A program made the translations under genes and the position numbers. The notes beneath the pieces were generated by a model. That model saw nothing but the letters and a program-made list of their open reading frames with translations, ran no database searches and was not told where the DNA came from. A stretch of DNA of 64,000 nucleotides from contig JBCBOS010000021.1 in the NCBI GenBank assembly GCA_039821145.1, positions 62,001-126,000 of the forward strand, in the 5' to 3' direction. Source of the stretch: JBCCSZ01 sp039821145 (GTDB lineage: Bacteria; Bacteroidota; Bacteroidia; Chitinophagales; Saprospiraceae). Numbering within the stretch: position 1 is the first letter of the stretch; the number at the start of each line of letters is the position of its first letter. Of this stretch, positions 39,301 through 42,147 are shown piece after piece.

Positions 39301-39562
39301 CACGGTATTCAATGGATTTTCACCCAACGACGATGGCGTCAACGAAACCTTTGTCATCCTGGGCATCGAAAACTTCCCGGACAATGAAGTGCTCATCTTC
39401 AATCGATGGGGCAACGAGATCTTCCGTCGCCAAGGCTACACCAATGCCAATGGTTGGGATGGAACCTGGAAAGGGAAGGACGTTCCGGACGGTACGTATT
39501 TCTACTTGATCAGAAATGGACAAGGGCAAACCTTCAGTGGGTACGTACAAGTCCATCGATAG
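15326..39562 (+). CDS. giant SprB-like adhesin with HYR-like, DUF11 and CHU_C domains, type IX secreted
   Basis: An 8078-residue (roughly 850 kDa) secreted surface protein. Residues 1-20 are a basic n-region and 21-40 a hydrophobic export segment; about 45-310 form an unassigned head; 316-408 a cadherin/VCBS-like module (ASDDNYSTCPNQAINGNVSD); 410-825 five variable HYR-like repeats; 826-1445 four DUF11 domains each opening with FDLAL; 1446-1802 four HYR-like repeats; 1803-4672 a uniform array of 36 HYR-like repeats; 4673-4832 Ig-like modules; 4833-7074 SprB-like repeats; 7075-7900 Asp/Thr/Cys-rich modules including a duplication; about 7902-7985 a second cadherin-like module (NVLNNDTLNG); and 7989-8078 the gliding-motility CHU_C C-terminal domain (FNGFSPNDDGVNETFVI, NRWGNEIF, DGTYFYLI), a type B type IX sorting signal. 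SprB-class proteins are moved along the cell surface or mediate adhesion. The PorP/SprF gene follows 359 bp downstream. Frame is continuous with no break. Confidence 0.93.
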   Translation: MSVRRHWKSSIRQTGNIAKLHLSSLGFLALLAACFVLLSFRMFHSDSPDATEGKERAHAEAMPPGSDFSFDCDDGKKVDLYGTGGKCETNPSVDIPNSGNVYQAYVEIVYKGANPGNQLIVRAGGRSHVISKVSLTGTSSSVHVFRGQINGSVSQVSFPNPPNRCNLQSILVYAFRQGVASIGQSGIFTAFSGYRDSRTFSIPIPAGIAPRDIDVRVPLSEITTDCRILNVYASAGSISNSVQVSQPDPDLGGCCLSIPVIRLENVPADITSIDITVESPVGSRNGCPVGPNQNGQSYVVAGLVMADVECILCIDPIASDDNYSTCPNQAINGNVSDNDRRISDQNHRYSLRSAPARGRLDLNPDGRFNYVPEDDFCGNLSFRYKICNDGVDAPACCDEATAHLIINDTEAPRLLNIPNDLTVSCEAVPAPSNNVRATDNCSNNLTVHFSQSDDQQSTGCGEFDYTISRTWRVEDICGNETVRTQTLHVKDLQAPVASGLPPDLTVSCNDLPAVDAPTFADDCDNNFRVDFSEVQNDGLCQGNYTLIRKWTATDLCNNSRVVEQLITVQDVVAPSLADPADLTISCEQAIPAPQLPSASDNCIDSADLRVVLESETSNQTNNGSCTDFNYIITRIYKATDPCGNSSQQVQQIEIVDDQAPIISSQASNLTVECDGSGNTSDLSDWLNNQGGAQASDNCSALRWTHDFSGLSDDCGATGRAEVTFTATDACGNSVQTSAEFIILDRIAPQAICKDIRVQLDANAQLILQPADVDGGSNDACGAVILNAVQPNAFDLSNLGDNQVQLTLEDECGNPADCRATVRIESFDLALRKRLADAEADRRVYPGQIITFAIEVYNQGTLDATNIEILDYIPNGLSLADADWNNNANGTASFTISSLAAGASTTVEVSLRVEQRSVGIIRNRAEIFRANAPVGFGPIDVDSRFDGNPSNDAEVDNVIDNTGGDEDDADFEEIQVEIFDLALQKNLDAAASDAPIIQDRKVVFNIRIFNQGSVAATGIRLIDYVPTGLRLDDANWTDNGDGTAAYNMPLQLAPGQDLSIPIAFVVELGVEGQLLNFAEISAAKDDLGDAVEDLDSTPDTNNGNDTLVDNEINNAGGDQDDHDVEAVLVERFDLALIKQFDAANSANPILQGREVTFNLRVLNQGSIPASNIQLVDYLPNGLELADANWQDNGDGTASLRQPFDLAVGQNQTIPIRLQVKNGVTGNLVNRAEIADARDVNGRPALDIDSTPDAVQGNDTGGQVNTTDDDNASGNGKQGEDEDDEDPEDITVETFDLALRKRANFNGTQRAGTDVTFVIDIFNQGSIPARNIRINEFLPTGFALSNNDPNNWQQITASQLQKTIATPLLPGTQTSVEVVLTIQPDTRAGDYTNKSEISAATDNNGLAAADIDATYDDNPNNDRLVDDEINDNGQVDEDDHDIAIASVCDIIPPVLAGIPADVTLECTEVIPNPPVLYSELTASDESDPTVQISFSEQSTQGQGANCTAYDYTITRTWIATDICNNTSSAQQIIQVQDTQAPVISVEASDRTVECDGGGNGLELRAWLDANGGATATDACGDNAVFWSNDFTAFSDDCGASGQAIVTFTVRDDCGNTAQTTATFTIVDRTAPQIVTPAQNLSVECDGQGNQINIDNWLNSQGGALATDLCSSNIQWTNDFNGLTDDCGDTGSARVTFTATDDCGNQSRTTATFTIVDTSPPSIGIVAKDLIVECDGNGNQTELNEWLNAQGGAGAIDLCSDISWQNDYAQLSNDCGASGSALVTFTVSDACGNTSQTSARFTVLDRSNPVLQGVPADATVECDAVPSPAAVTATDVCDAAVVVDFQEVRTDGNCPNAYVLTRTWTATDACGNQDRKSQRIVVEDNQAPSLQGIPADVIVACESVPSAANPTASDNCDLDVDIQYLETRISGSCPDSYRLIREWTATDNCGNQQTRTQTITVQDLEAPILSGVPANVTVSCESVPAPASPTATDNCDADVTLQFVENIVAGNCTDSYSIVRTWLVTDNCGNNDAQSQLITVVDDTKPVLAGIPADMTVECDAVPAAANPTATDNCDANVDIQYLETRIPGFCPDTYRLVRQWTATDNCGNRDVKTQEISVRDQTAPLLSGVPADATVECDAVPSPASPTVSDNCDADVTLQFVETRVDGACPDAYSLVRTWLATDNCGNNISRSQLIVVEDQTPPALSDVPANITVECDAVPTAAAVSATDNCDADVDIQLQEVRSNGNCPDSYQLTRTWTATDNCGNQTVRSQLITVEDRTAPQLVGVPADVTVDCSAVPSAATPSATDNCDADVRIDFVELRTDGDCPDAYSLRRTWTATDDCGNATEQTQLIQVEDKEKPQLIGIPADMTVECSDIPTAASPSVSDNCDVDVDIQLQEVRTDGDCPDSYVLNRIWTATDNCGNLDIQTQQITVLDRSQPTLVGVPADVTVECDAVPAPAQPTASDNCDANPSIEFTEIREDGDCPNSYRLIRSWTATDDCGNRDAKTQVLVIEDRQAPILSGVPANATVECDAVPTLAQPTASDNCDADLRIDFVEVRTYGNCPNSYTLTRTWTATDDCGNQEEQIQEITVLDRTRPVLSGVPADLTLECDAIPAPAQPTATDNCDTDVSITYQEVREDGQCVHTYVLQRTWTATDDCGNASTQTQRIIVQDETAPSLAGVPANVTVECDAIPAPAQPTASDNCDTDVQIDYLEVRTDGNCPDAYTLARTWTATDDCGNKDVQTQLITVEDQTAPQLIAVPGNVTVECDAIPRTATPTATDNCDLDVDISYVEVRTDGDCADSYVLSRSWTATDNCGNQQTQTQLITVEDRTSPVLADVPSDLTVECDAIPRAATPTATDNCDLDVEVNYVEVRTDGNCTDNYVLTRTWTATDNCGNSTERSQRIEVLDRTKPQLVGLPADLTVSCEAVPSAATVLATDNCDADVEIAYLEVRTDGTCPDGYTLTRTWTATDNCGNQSVGTQTLVVEDVTAPLLLGVPADQRVSCESVPSPATPTASDNCDTSVDINFQEVRTDGDCPHTYVLTRLWTATDNCGNQTERSQRIEVSDRTEPILAGVPADVTVGCANVPTAAIPTATDNCDADVQIEYLEVRTDGSCPDSYVLTRTWMATDDCGNQDMQSQRIQVEDRTRPVLVGVPANITVECDDIPTVPNIGNEVTATDDCDTDVEIQFLETRIDGDCDNSYSLLREWTATDNCGNAQTESQLVLVEDRSNPVLQGIPADATVECNDIPQAPLIGQMITATDLCDTNVVITFSELRTDGNCEDQYTLTRIWTATDDCGNQAEAIQNILVMDRTVPVLVGVPADVTVACNSIPNPANPTASDNCDTDVQIDYLEVRTDGNCPDSYVLTRTWTATDNCGNQATQSQRIEVRDDRAPSLAGVPADIQVACDALPEPALVVATDDCDTDVQIDFVEVRTDGSCPDGYTLTRTWTATDNCGNQSSQSQRIEVSDQTAPILTGVPADQTVECDNIPAAANPSATDDCDANVDIQFVETRTDGDCSDAYALTRTWTATDNCGNATALTQVVQVLDRSRPILLGLPADLTVTCDDIPSVATPTATDNCDTDVSIDFIETKVDGDCPGSYVLRRSWTATDNCGNQDVRTQVVTVQDNLAPVLSAAPADVTVSCESIPAAAQLTASDNCEAEIEVEFLEVRTNGNCTDAYTLVRTWTATDACGNQDVKTQTIDVKDEQAPLLTGVPADITTSCDDLPAIPQIGQDVTATDNCDASVDIAFVESRTDADCANSYTLLRTWAATDNCGNATRLSQRILVQDEEAPVLTGVGGNLTVSCENVPQPPVIGQDIQATDNCDGTVNIRFEETRTADLCTDPYDLIRTWTATDLCGNQTVQTQLIQVRDEQAPIMSGVPANLRVSCESVPTPAQPTATDNCDTNVSIDFQEVRTAGNCPNTYRLTRTWTATDNCGNQDVQSQTIEVFDDSAPILSSVPADISIACGQVPPAANPVATDNCDLSVDVNFVEVRTDGDCGNSYTLTRRWTATDNCGNQTVRSQVIVVGDEEAPLLTGVPADVTVACGQVPTPANPTVSDNCDTDVDIEYVEVRTDGDCPHSYTLTRSWTATDACGNDNRQEQIITVQDVEKPLLIGVPGDVEVSCSQVPAAATPTATDNCDADVQIDFVEVRSDVDCPDGYDLIRTWTATDDCGNQEILRQIVRVRDTEKPLLLGVPADITVNCNSLPAIATPTASDNCDTDVQIDFVEVRSEEDCPDSYTLSRTWTATDNCGNQEVRTQKIEVRDEQAPIISGVPADVTVGCGEIPSIPILGQDITATDDCDTDVELQFGEVRNLGNCEDSYTLVRTWFATDNCGNRTRLVQRISVQDREGPQFSKTPDDVSIDCGTVPPVPVIGVDIIAVDDCDNDVRIVFEENRTPGNCGDSYILTRTWTAYDNCGNSNQFVQSVSVGDATAPVLVNVPADVTLGCGQTPDPASPIATDNCDGNVTIDFVESRTDGSCPQNYRLTREWTATDACGNAATYTQQITVGDLQPPRIFGVPGDITVACDAIPQPATAQVTDECSDASLSFDQFREPGDCEYSFVLRRVWSAVDDCDNRSELVQLVHIVDEVAPVLSEYPGDLTVDLAAGQIVPPAAVLVATDNCDPSVSVQFEEERIDGNGDCSYQLIRTWSATDACGNEVETRQEITVLDQTDVSLSPRNPFLCLGGSVQFDLQPAGANSNYEWRSSGGSFSDPSIANPLFTANEAGTYDIEVRISGSSSSCNAVLTTTVTVVERLLAEATSNAPICQGSDLQLYGSGGNVYRWTGPNNFTSNEQNPLIPSASQANAGIYTLEVTVGDCQATATVSVDIARGIRADYNKTDVDCELAGTINVSVAGGTGDYSYDWADLPGSNDPKDRLDVQEGTYSLTISDAGGCTKVLSGIVVENTCDCDARAGGITALEENFCFEGGNMLVAARPNGNAFVPAGFQVQYVLSEGLENIILGRGATPEFQVSAPGNYYIHTLVYDPATLDLSFLQIGQSKIDDLARRLIQGGGSICGALDISGALVRLSQPEARILISLPDVCQQGNGSAILKPTTNTYRWSDGGTGAERDQLASGVYTVRFTDAFGCSGELEVTIGADCFCEEPELETAIVRSASCGNADGTVELVMAQNPAQFTYQWSTQIGSSNAIGNRRTQLSAGVYRITITNNDASDCFVVEEIVLGNSDGPTISESSTSKADCGQANGSASFLPANWNYLWAHDNQSASSRNDLAAGFYQVVVIDPAQPDCPNLVLIEIEEVEGIEGQVIVEQQPTCGESNGQVRIDASPANGDYKYIWEDGLETEDPTRNDLPAGGYSLQIVELSTQCSTDLTFALQNNKRDAQITLQSNQLQVSCAGSKDAKVEYAVSYLTGFNMPSEEQIVDERGRRQQNGRLGEGSYCILVFDAEGCLAAQECFEVDSPESIDVQASIVDESCAAMGQISLNVQGGTGQFNFDWSDQIGNNNPQNRNDCKAGIYHVRITDVVGCSVMVQELRVGNACLLTCIPAEIDEIIKTKASCNNSDGEIEVRLVGNPDDYTYEWRPALGIPNAAGNQRTDLPSGTYELRITDRNDPSCFIDEIIVLGNEDGPETSVVLTTPSNCDAPSGTANLRPTNFDYDWSDGDSGPERTGLAAGIYQVTITDPATACTNVIEVTIREINPLQSTVATTAPTCGEDNGAATINVTGGSGDYTYSWGGGPTKTDLAAGRYSVTVTDNQSACEVVAEFTLIDQTAGASIQLNTPVVNLSCEGAADGFVDFDYTLEQGFAQPEQVLIVDANGTTVQNGQLTAGDYCIRIVDANGCETAVNCFVVRDPDAILASANVSNKTCLANGAIDLLVSGGTPPYAFNWADLGGVNNPEDRIDLEPGSYSVVIRDANGCEFPLTDIVVADDCVILGCTPPVIQSISIQDANCNQNNGAATVNIVGDPDDFVFTFDPNLGSGMGNARTGLSVGTYNLRVAKGNDPNCFTDTTFVIGTTDGPTATAVTTPANCLATDGSAQLQPNFYAYRWFDGSANPTRNDLAAGTYLVTVTDPATNCEDVLTVVIGQENNLIISANILQMPACNAANGSVEIVVAGGSGNYTFSWGPTARRDDLPADTYDVQVTDNGNGCTGNVIFTLMEDVVQAIVTVDPVVRLDCAGDADGQANITVTPQSGFNGSPVVTITDASNNTYVNGSLEEGSYCVVVRDGAGCIAGQACFEVVAPEGITVGTSVQNKDCNSNGSISVTAQGGTPPYSYDWTDLAGSNDPKDRSDLAAGFYVLVIRDANGCESQVSNLQVMDDCQSSTCVEPVVLNIITQSASCDNADGSIELDLIGDESDYTYAWSGGVSSGPLAGSLAGGMYSVTVSRANDPDCFTVVQAILDNADGPQAQIGSLAPSACNTNSGSASLLPDNFVYNWCNGATGNVQTGLAAGSCMVTVTDPATGCSNLIEVVIAELNLTRTEATIEEAADCGASNGQASIRVFGGSGDYNYLWSDGGSGRVRTDLAAGTYEVTVVDINAPGCEVELLFVMTEKAAAGAFVTFDNPSKLYFLDCSGDRNGEAGFTPGFETGFVQPARIEIVDANGQQQSNGQLSPGEYCVLIYDGNDCLAGQDCFEIREPQALSVRLAISDKDCVDGGEIDLFVLGGTRPYNYDWADLAGTDDPADRSDLEAGLYSLTLADANGCQVELSGLQVDDNCTNSCVLPEVLNIVTTQTSCDRSDGSIRIQLAGDPSDYTYTWTDNVSNLEIADDLAAGIYSVTITANNDPNCSIVEEIAIGSADGPRAEIISVTPTSCNLSIGTAVLAPTTFAYEWCDGSTGFTKNDLPAGTCIVRVVSPATSCESFLVVEVPEINNLSVTPQINAQPDCGQANGSVFIGVTGGSTSYSYVWSDNGSGNPSRDNLAAGTYSVTVTDQGQTGCQFVTTFTLSDQLPAIANVVINHPGDSLSVSCHGASDAVLDFEVSLETGFVQPADVAIVDVQGNRYDPAALGAGRYCVLVRDGNSCVASEACFVVTEPDPIAVDVAVIAAECVEKGSILVEARGGQGNFLFDWADLAGANNPSSRNDLSAGSYDLTVTDAGRCPIVLDAIMVADSCPICPFPDTLSMVVVVFEQETSCVRIEDCFDASQTSFELIDGGNNASSAFGEWSLGIDGCLTYRAGSREGSGVDTICVVASFDNLRDTTCFIIDILPERLPTLETDTIYLTTLEGLLVDTCLTTAALPADFDEARLVYDPVNSTGTFGVTAQDSCVSYLPNAGQTGNFIDTMSVALCDVNNVCDTFVIIVSVEPNDCPPLLDSNFVSLVSFDCAAGAEYCLGIELAQVGDFEITLDGRLYDNGFDFCNTDTLLEAALSSLFNQIPNGPYQLVNWTVNGDTFELTSFMDVAELVDSMNVWDPAGNWVLDNDVIRGDNSGNVYTDLIIKALNLPVTVPVAIRPILISQGAQIQVDTGRHVLIVNELATACRDTLILEVDCIDCPGFYSGPDTLDLMDCDSTVQICLDLDLTDLRRYTISDNGQEYDGTIFGCDFDTLQVYDLTPIQGPGVYALDQWVVDSDTLRLPVFSTPQDLLSEIIGFDPAGNWRLIGNFLQGGNPGSTYGPLVVVINGTTTPINARPLRIPNGAAIALDQGAHEVVVQDTISGCREIIDVFVNCNQIGQGADTLLVIPVGDKDTFCIDLTNFNEIPTIRNVCPNSSNGNALFDIQTTEACVEFDAQLLGLDTFCLEVCDAMGMCDTLNVIVQVVPKMTVITDTLFLAQTDTICLDTLIFQGNIDTIFNDCPGLSGSQVSFEPLDGTKNCVLVEALDIGRDSACMVICDDLGNCATTILIYDVIYPQIDTIRETVLLDESGVYCIDTSELSTQVDTVFNDCPGGSGVFVEYVIENDSLCVRFTGLDIGQDTACLVVCDTNGICDTSILIVSVIEPLLDLPVAVDDDTVTIKNMPIVINVLNNDTLNGSLVDVRLLDDARQGRVTVNPDGTVTYVPDQDVCGITDSFTYVLETSSGMDTAAVRIFVACDDITVFNGFSPNDDGVNETFVILGIENFPDNEVLIFNRWGNEIFRRQGYTNANGWDGTWKGKDVPDGTYFYLIRNGQGQTFSGYVQVHR
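17801..19660 (+). repeat. four DUF11 domains with acidic linkers inside the adhesin gene
   Basis: Residues 826-1445 hold four copies of about 150 residues. Each opens with FDLAL, continues with a VxFxIxxxNQG core (for example VVFNIRIFNQGSVAATGI) and a DYVPxGLxLxDANW segment, and closes with an Asp/Asn-rich stretch such as DLDSTPDTNNGNDTLVDNEI and GGDQDDHD. DUF11 domains are cell-wall or surface beta-sandwiches; the acidic linkers resemble calcium-binding loops. The block interrupts the HYR-like array, with similar HYR-like copies on both sides. Confidence 0.85.
20732..29341 (+). repeat. array of 36 tandem HYR-like repeats (about 237 bp, 79 residues each)
   Basis: Residues 1803-4672 contain 36 head-to-tail copies. 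The unit reads approximately AP-L-GVPADVTVECDAVP, then PTATDNCDxDVxI, then EVRTDGxCPxxYxLTRTWTA, then TDNCGN and a Q-I-V-D linker. Four cysteines per copy (VEC, DNC, GxC, DNC) are kept in nearly all copies. Most copies are exactly 79 residues; six (18, 19, 25, 26, 32, 33) have a 4-residue insertion with an I/L-G motif. Codon choice differs freely between copies. Confidence 0.93.
30638..36547 (+). repeat. five long SprB-like super-repeats in the adhesin gene
   Basis: Units start at 30638, 31835, 33011, 34178 and 35363 and end near 36547 (residues 5105, 5504, 5896, 6285, 6680 to 7074), with lengths of 399, 392, 389, 395 and 395 residues. Each starts with a Cys-x-x-P/E motif, runs through four to five SprB-type sub-repeats (YxYxWxxG ... 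DLxAGxYxVTVTD), then a QPxxVxIVDxxG segment, and closes with a FDWADLxGxxNPxxR ... DANGC block. Order and spacing of sub-motifs are kept, so the whole unit was duplicated. Confidence 0.85.
37124..38202 (+). repeat. duplicated module of about 180 residues in the adhesin C-terminal region
   Basis: Residues about 7267-7450 and 7451-7625 are two diverged copies. Both have a Cys-containing start, a YDNGFDF/YDGTIFGCDFDTL segment, a WTVNGDTFEL / WVVDSDTLRL strand, a WDPAGNWVLDN / FDPAGNWRLIGN block, an ARP/IRP-L-I-GA-I segment and a closing VDC/VNC. I do not recognise a family; the copies are unlike the rest of the protein and lie between the SprB-like units and the C-terminal sorting region. Confidence 0.7.
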
Positions 39563-39921
39563 CCCCAAGGGAGCTGTCTGGCCAAGGAAATGGAATGACA
39601 TTTCAAAAAAAATGCATTCGCTGAATTGGTCCTGAAACCTGCGTGAGTGCATTTGTACTATGCGTTAGTGGCAGCTCCCTAGTGGCTTATGTATTACATC
39701 TTTTAACACAATGTTTTTGAGGGACTTGCGGGCGTATTCTACCTTTGAAAAGGCATGGTTTTTGGGAAATGGAGAACGAATACAATAACAAAGCAACTTT
39801 TCCTCCCATAAACGAACGCCCCACCCGAATGAACAGGTTGTCATGCGATGATGATGGAACGACGAGAAGACAGAACAAGTGATTCGGGGATTTTGATGAC
39901 TACTTTACAAGCTTTTCCTGT
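39563..39921. other. 359-bp interval between the adhesin and porP
   Basis: No credible gene. It contains a foldable segment at 39568-39680: outer arms AGGGAGCTG (39568-39576) and CAGCTCCCT (39672-39680), inner arms AAATGCA (39610-39616) and TGCATTT (39648-39654). It also contains the promoter at 39716-39747. Only 17-18 codon open frames follow the promoter before the porP start, so the porP mRNA has a leader of about 170 bases. Confidence 0.55.
39716..39747 (+). promoter_or_regulatory. promoter of the PorP/SprF gene
   Basis: TTTG (39716-39719), 20-base spacer, TACCTTTG (39740-39747): both elements match the Bacteroidota primary sigma consensus perfectly and the spacing is ideal. Transcription would start near 39754, giving porP a promoter separate from the adhesin gene. 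Confidence 0.6.
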
Positions 39922-40926
39922 ATGAAAAGATTTTTATTATTCGCTTTTCTAAGTCTTGTATCTTTTTCGGCCTGGTCTCAACAAGACCCGATGTTCACCA
40001 AATACATGTTCAATGGTTTGGCGTACAATCCGGCTTTTGCTGGCAGTCCGGGCTACATGTCTGCGCGAATGATTTACCGCAATCAGTGGTGGGCATTCGA
40101 GGGAGCGCCGACGACTCAGTCCTTTACCATTCACTCGCCCGTCAGAGAGCGGGTGGGAGTGGGGCTGGCTGTGATGAACGACAAGGTTGGTTCCACTGGG
40201 ACGACTTCCGTTTTTGGCAGCTACGCATACCACATCGATTTTGGCAAGGGACGCTTGGCCATCGGTTTGCAAGCCGGAGTCATCAACTGGCGGGCCGATT
40301 GGGATGATTTGAAGTTCAGAGATCCCAGAGGCTTGGACCAATCCTTCAATGAAAATCCAACCCGTTGGCTTCCCAACTTTGGTGCCGGCGTATTTTACTA
40401 CGCACCGAAATACTACATTGGTTTTTCCGTACCACATATGTTGGAAAGCGACCTCAATAAGACCGTCAACGAAAACGCCATCAAGTGGGCCAAATTGTAC
40501 CGACACTTTTTCTTTACCACCGGTGCAGCCATTCCCATCAGCGGCGACATGATGATCTTCAAGCCGTCGATCATGATCAAAAGCGTTGGATTGCTGAGCA
40601 GCTTCTCTACCGATCCCAGTGATCCCAATCGAGTGGGGGCTCCCGCAGAGTTCGACATCGATTTGTCCGTCTTGTTTTACGAGGCAGTGTGGTTTGGCAT
40701 GTCGTTTCGATCTGCCTTTGCCGCCAAGCAATTTGGGGGAACGAGTTCTTTCGACTCGGCGGATGTCTGGGCGGCATACTATTTGCACAATGGCTTACGC
40801 ATCGGCTTGTCATATGACTACACCTTGACGCAATTGCAAGACTACGCCAAGGGTTCCTTCGAACTCATGCTCGGCTACGATATGACCTACGATGTGAAGA
40901 AGGTAACCACGCCGCGCTACTTCTAA
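39922..40926 (+). CDS. PorP/SprF family type IX secretion membrane protein
   Basis: A 334-residue outer-membrane protein: signal peptide 1-19 (cleavage after AWSQ), then the family signature QDPMFTKYMFNGLAYNPAFA, followed by regular amphipathic beta-strands of a barrel; a FELMLGYDM strand lies near the C-terminus. SprF-type members are required for secretion or surface attachment of the SprB adhesin whose gene is adjacent in Flavobacterium johnsoniae, and type B sorting domains generally work with such partners. Here the gene directly follows an adhesin with a type B CHU_C domain, so it is probably the dedicated partner. It has its own promoter and a strong terminator (40985-41014). Confidence 0.9.
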   Translation: MKRFLLFAFLSLVSFSAWSQQDPMFTKYMFNGLAYNPAFAGSPGYMSARMIYRNQWWAFEGAPTTQSFTIHSPVRERVGVGLAVMNDKVGSTGTTSVFGSYAYHIDFGKGRLAIGLQAGVINWRADWDDLKFRDPRGLDQSFNENPTRWLPNFGAGVFYYAPKYYIGFSVPHMLESDLNKTVNENAIKWAKLYRHFFFTTGAAIPISGDMMIFKPSIMIKSVGLLSSFSTDPSDPNRVGAPAEFDIDLSVLFYEAVWFGMSFRSAFAAKQFGGTSSFDSADVWAAYYLHNGLRIGLSYDYTLTQLQDYAKGSFELMLGYDMTYDVKKVTTPRYF

Positions 40927-40984
40927 AAGGCCAATCCAAAAGTGACTTAAAAGACAGCAATATACATATCCCATAGAGTTACGG

Positions 40985-41014
40985 GGGTCCAATGATTTAT
41001 CGTTGGACCCTTTG
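40985..41014 (+). terminator. intrinsic terminator of porP
   Basis: Stem GGGTCCAA (40985-40992) with TTGGACCC (41003-41010), which can extend inward by several more pairs (TGAT/ATCG with one wobble), followed by TTTG. It ends the porP transcript 59 bp after its stop and before dinB. Confidence 0.75.
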
Positions 41015-41070
41015 TCACATTTATGACTTTCAGATAAGTAACTTCCATCATTTTATTCGATCTTTGAAGC

Positions 41071-42147
41071 ATGGCCGTTCGCAAGATCATACATGTAGAT
41101 ATGGACGCCTTTTATGCCTCCATCGAACAGCGGGATCATCCCGAACTGAGGGGCAAGCCAGTGGCAGTGGGAGGAGGCAGCAAACGAGGAGTGGTGGCCT
41201 CTGCCAGTTATGAGGCCCGGCAATTTGGGGTTCGTTCTGCCATGCCCAGCATAACGGCCGCTCGGCTGTGTCCTGGACTCATCTTTGCCAAGGTGCGCTT
41301 TGATGTGTACCGCTCGGTCTCCCAGCAGATTCGCGAGATTTTTTTGGACTACACTGATTTGGTAGAACCTCTTTCGTTGGACGAGGCGTATTTGGATGTG
41401 ACAGAAAATAAAAAAGGGATTTGGTCTGCAGTTAAAATTGCACAGGAAATTCGGCAGCGCATTTTTGATACCACCCAACTGACAGCCTCTGCTGGTGTAT
41501 CCATCAATAAATTTTTGGCCAAGGTAGCCTCCGACATCAACAAACCCAACGGCCTCAAACTCATCGGGCCGGAGGAGGCAGAAAGTTTTTTGGAGCAGCT
41601 GCCTGTGAAAAAATTTCATGGAGTTGGAAAGGTAACTGCAGAAAAGATGCAGCGGATGGGCATCTATACCGGTGGGGATTTGAAGAAGCTGGACGAGATA
41701 GAGATGGTTCGTCGGTTTGGGAAGGTGGGACGGCATTATTACAAGATTGTCCGAGCACAAGACAATCGGCCTGTCAATCCCAATCGGGTGCGGAAATCGA
41801 TTGGAGGGGAACGCACCTTTGTCGATGATCTCAATACCTTCGAACAGATGTGGGAGCGCTTGGAGCCCATCGCAGCCCAGGTGTACAAGTACATGAAAAA
41901 GTCTGACAACTACGGCCGGACCTTGAGCCTGAAAATGAAGACGCCCGATTTTCAAATTGTCAGTCGCAGTCGAACCTTTGGCAGCGAATTGAGAGACGAG
42001 CAGCAGTTTATGAAAATGGCCCAGGAGATGTTGACGGAGCATTGGCAACAAGTGGGCGCGGTCCGATTGCTGGGGGTCTCTGTTTCCAACCTCAGCAAAG
42101 AAACAGAGGGCCACGGCATACAGTTGGAGCTAGACTTTGAGGAATAA
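41071..42147 (+). CDS. dinB: DNA polymerase IV (Y-family)
   Basis: Error-prone translesion polymerase. The 358-residue protein has the Y-family palm/finger motifs DMDAFYASIEQ at 10-20 (metal ligand Asp10), PVAVGG, a YEARQFGVRSAMP segment, and SLDEAYLDVT with the catalytic Asp-Glu pair, followed by the TASAGVSINKFLAKVAS motif, a helix-hairpin-helix thumb (KFHGVGKVTAEKMQRMGIYT) and the little-finger domain. The C-terminus ends IQLELDFEE; a clear QxxLF-type clamp-binding tail is not obvious, the nearest candidate being the final LELDF. It stands alone, convergent to the next gene. Confidence 0.95.
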   Translation: MAVRKIIHVDMDAFYASIEQRDHPELRGKPVAVGGGSKRGVVASASYEARQFGVRSAMPSITAARLCPGLIFAKVRFDVYRSVSQQIREIFLDYTDLVEPLSLDEAYLDVTENKKGIWSAVKIAQEIRQRIFDTTQLTASAGVSINKFLAKVASDINKPNGLKLIGPEEAESFLEQLPVKKFHGVGKVTAEKMQRMGIYTGGDLKKLDEIEMVRRFGKVGRHYYKIVRAQDNRPVNPNRVRKSIGGERTFVDDLNTFEQMWERLEPIAAQVYKYMKKSDNYGRTLSLKMKTPDFQIVSRSRTFGSELRDEQQFMKMAQEMLTEHWQQVGAVRLLGVSVSNLSKETEGHGIQLELDFEE

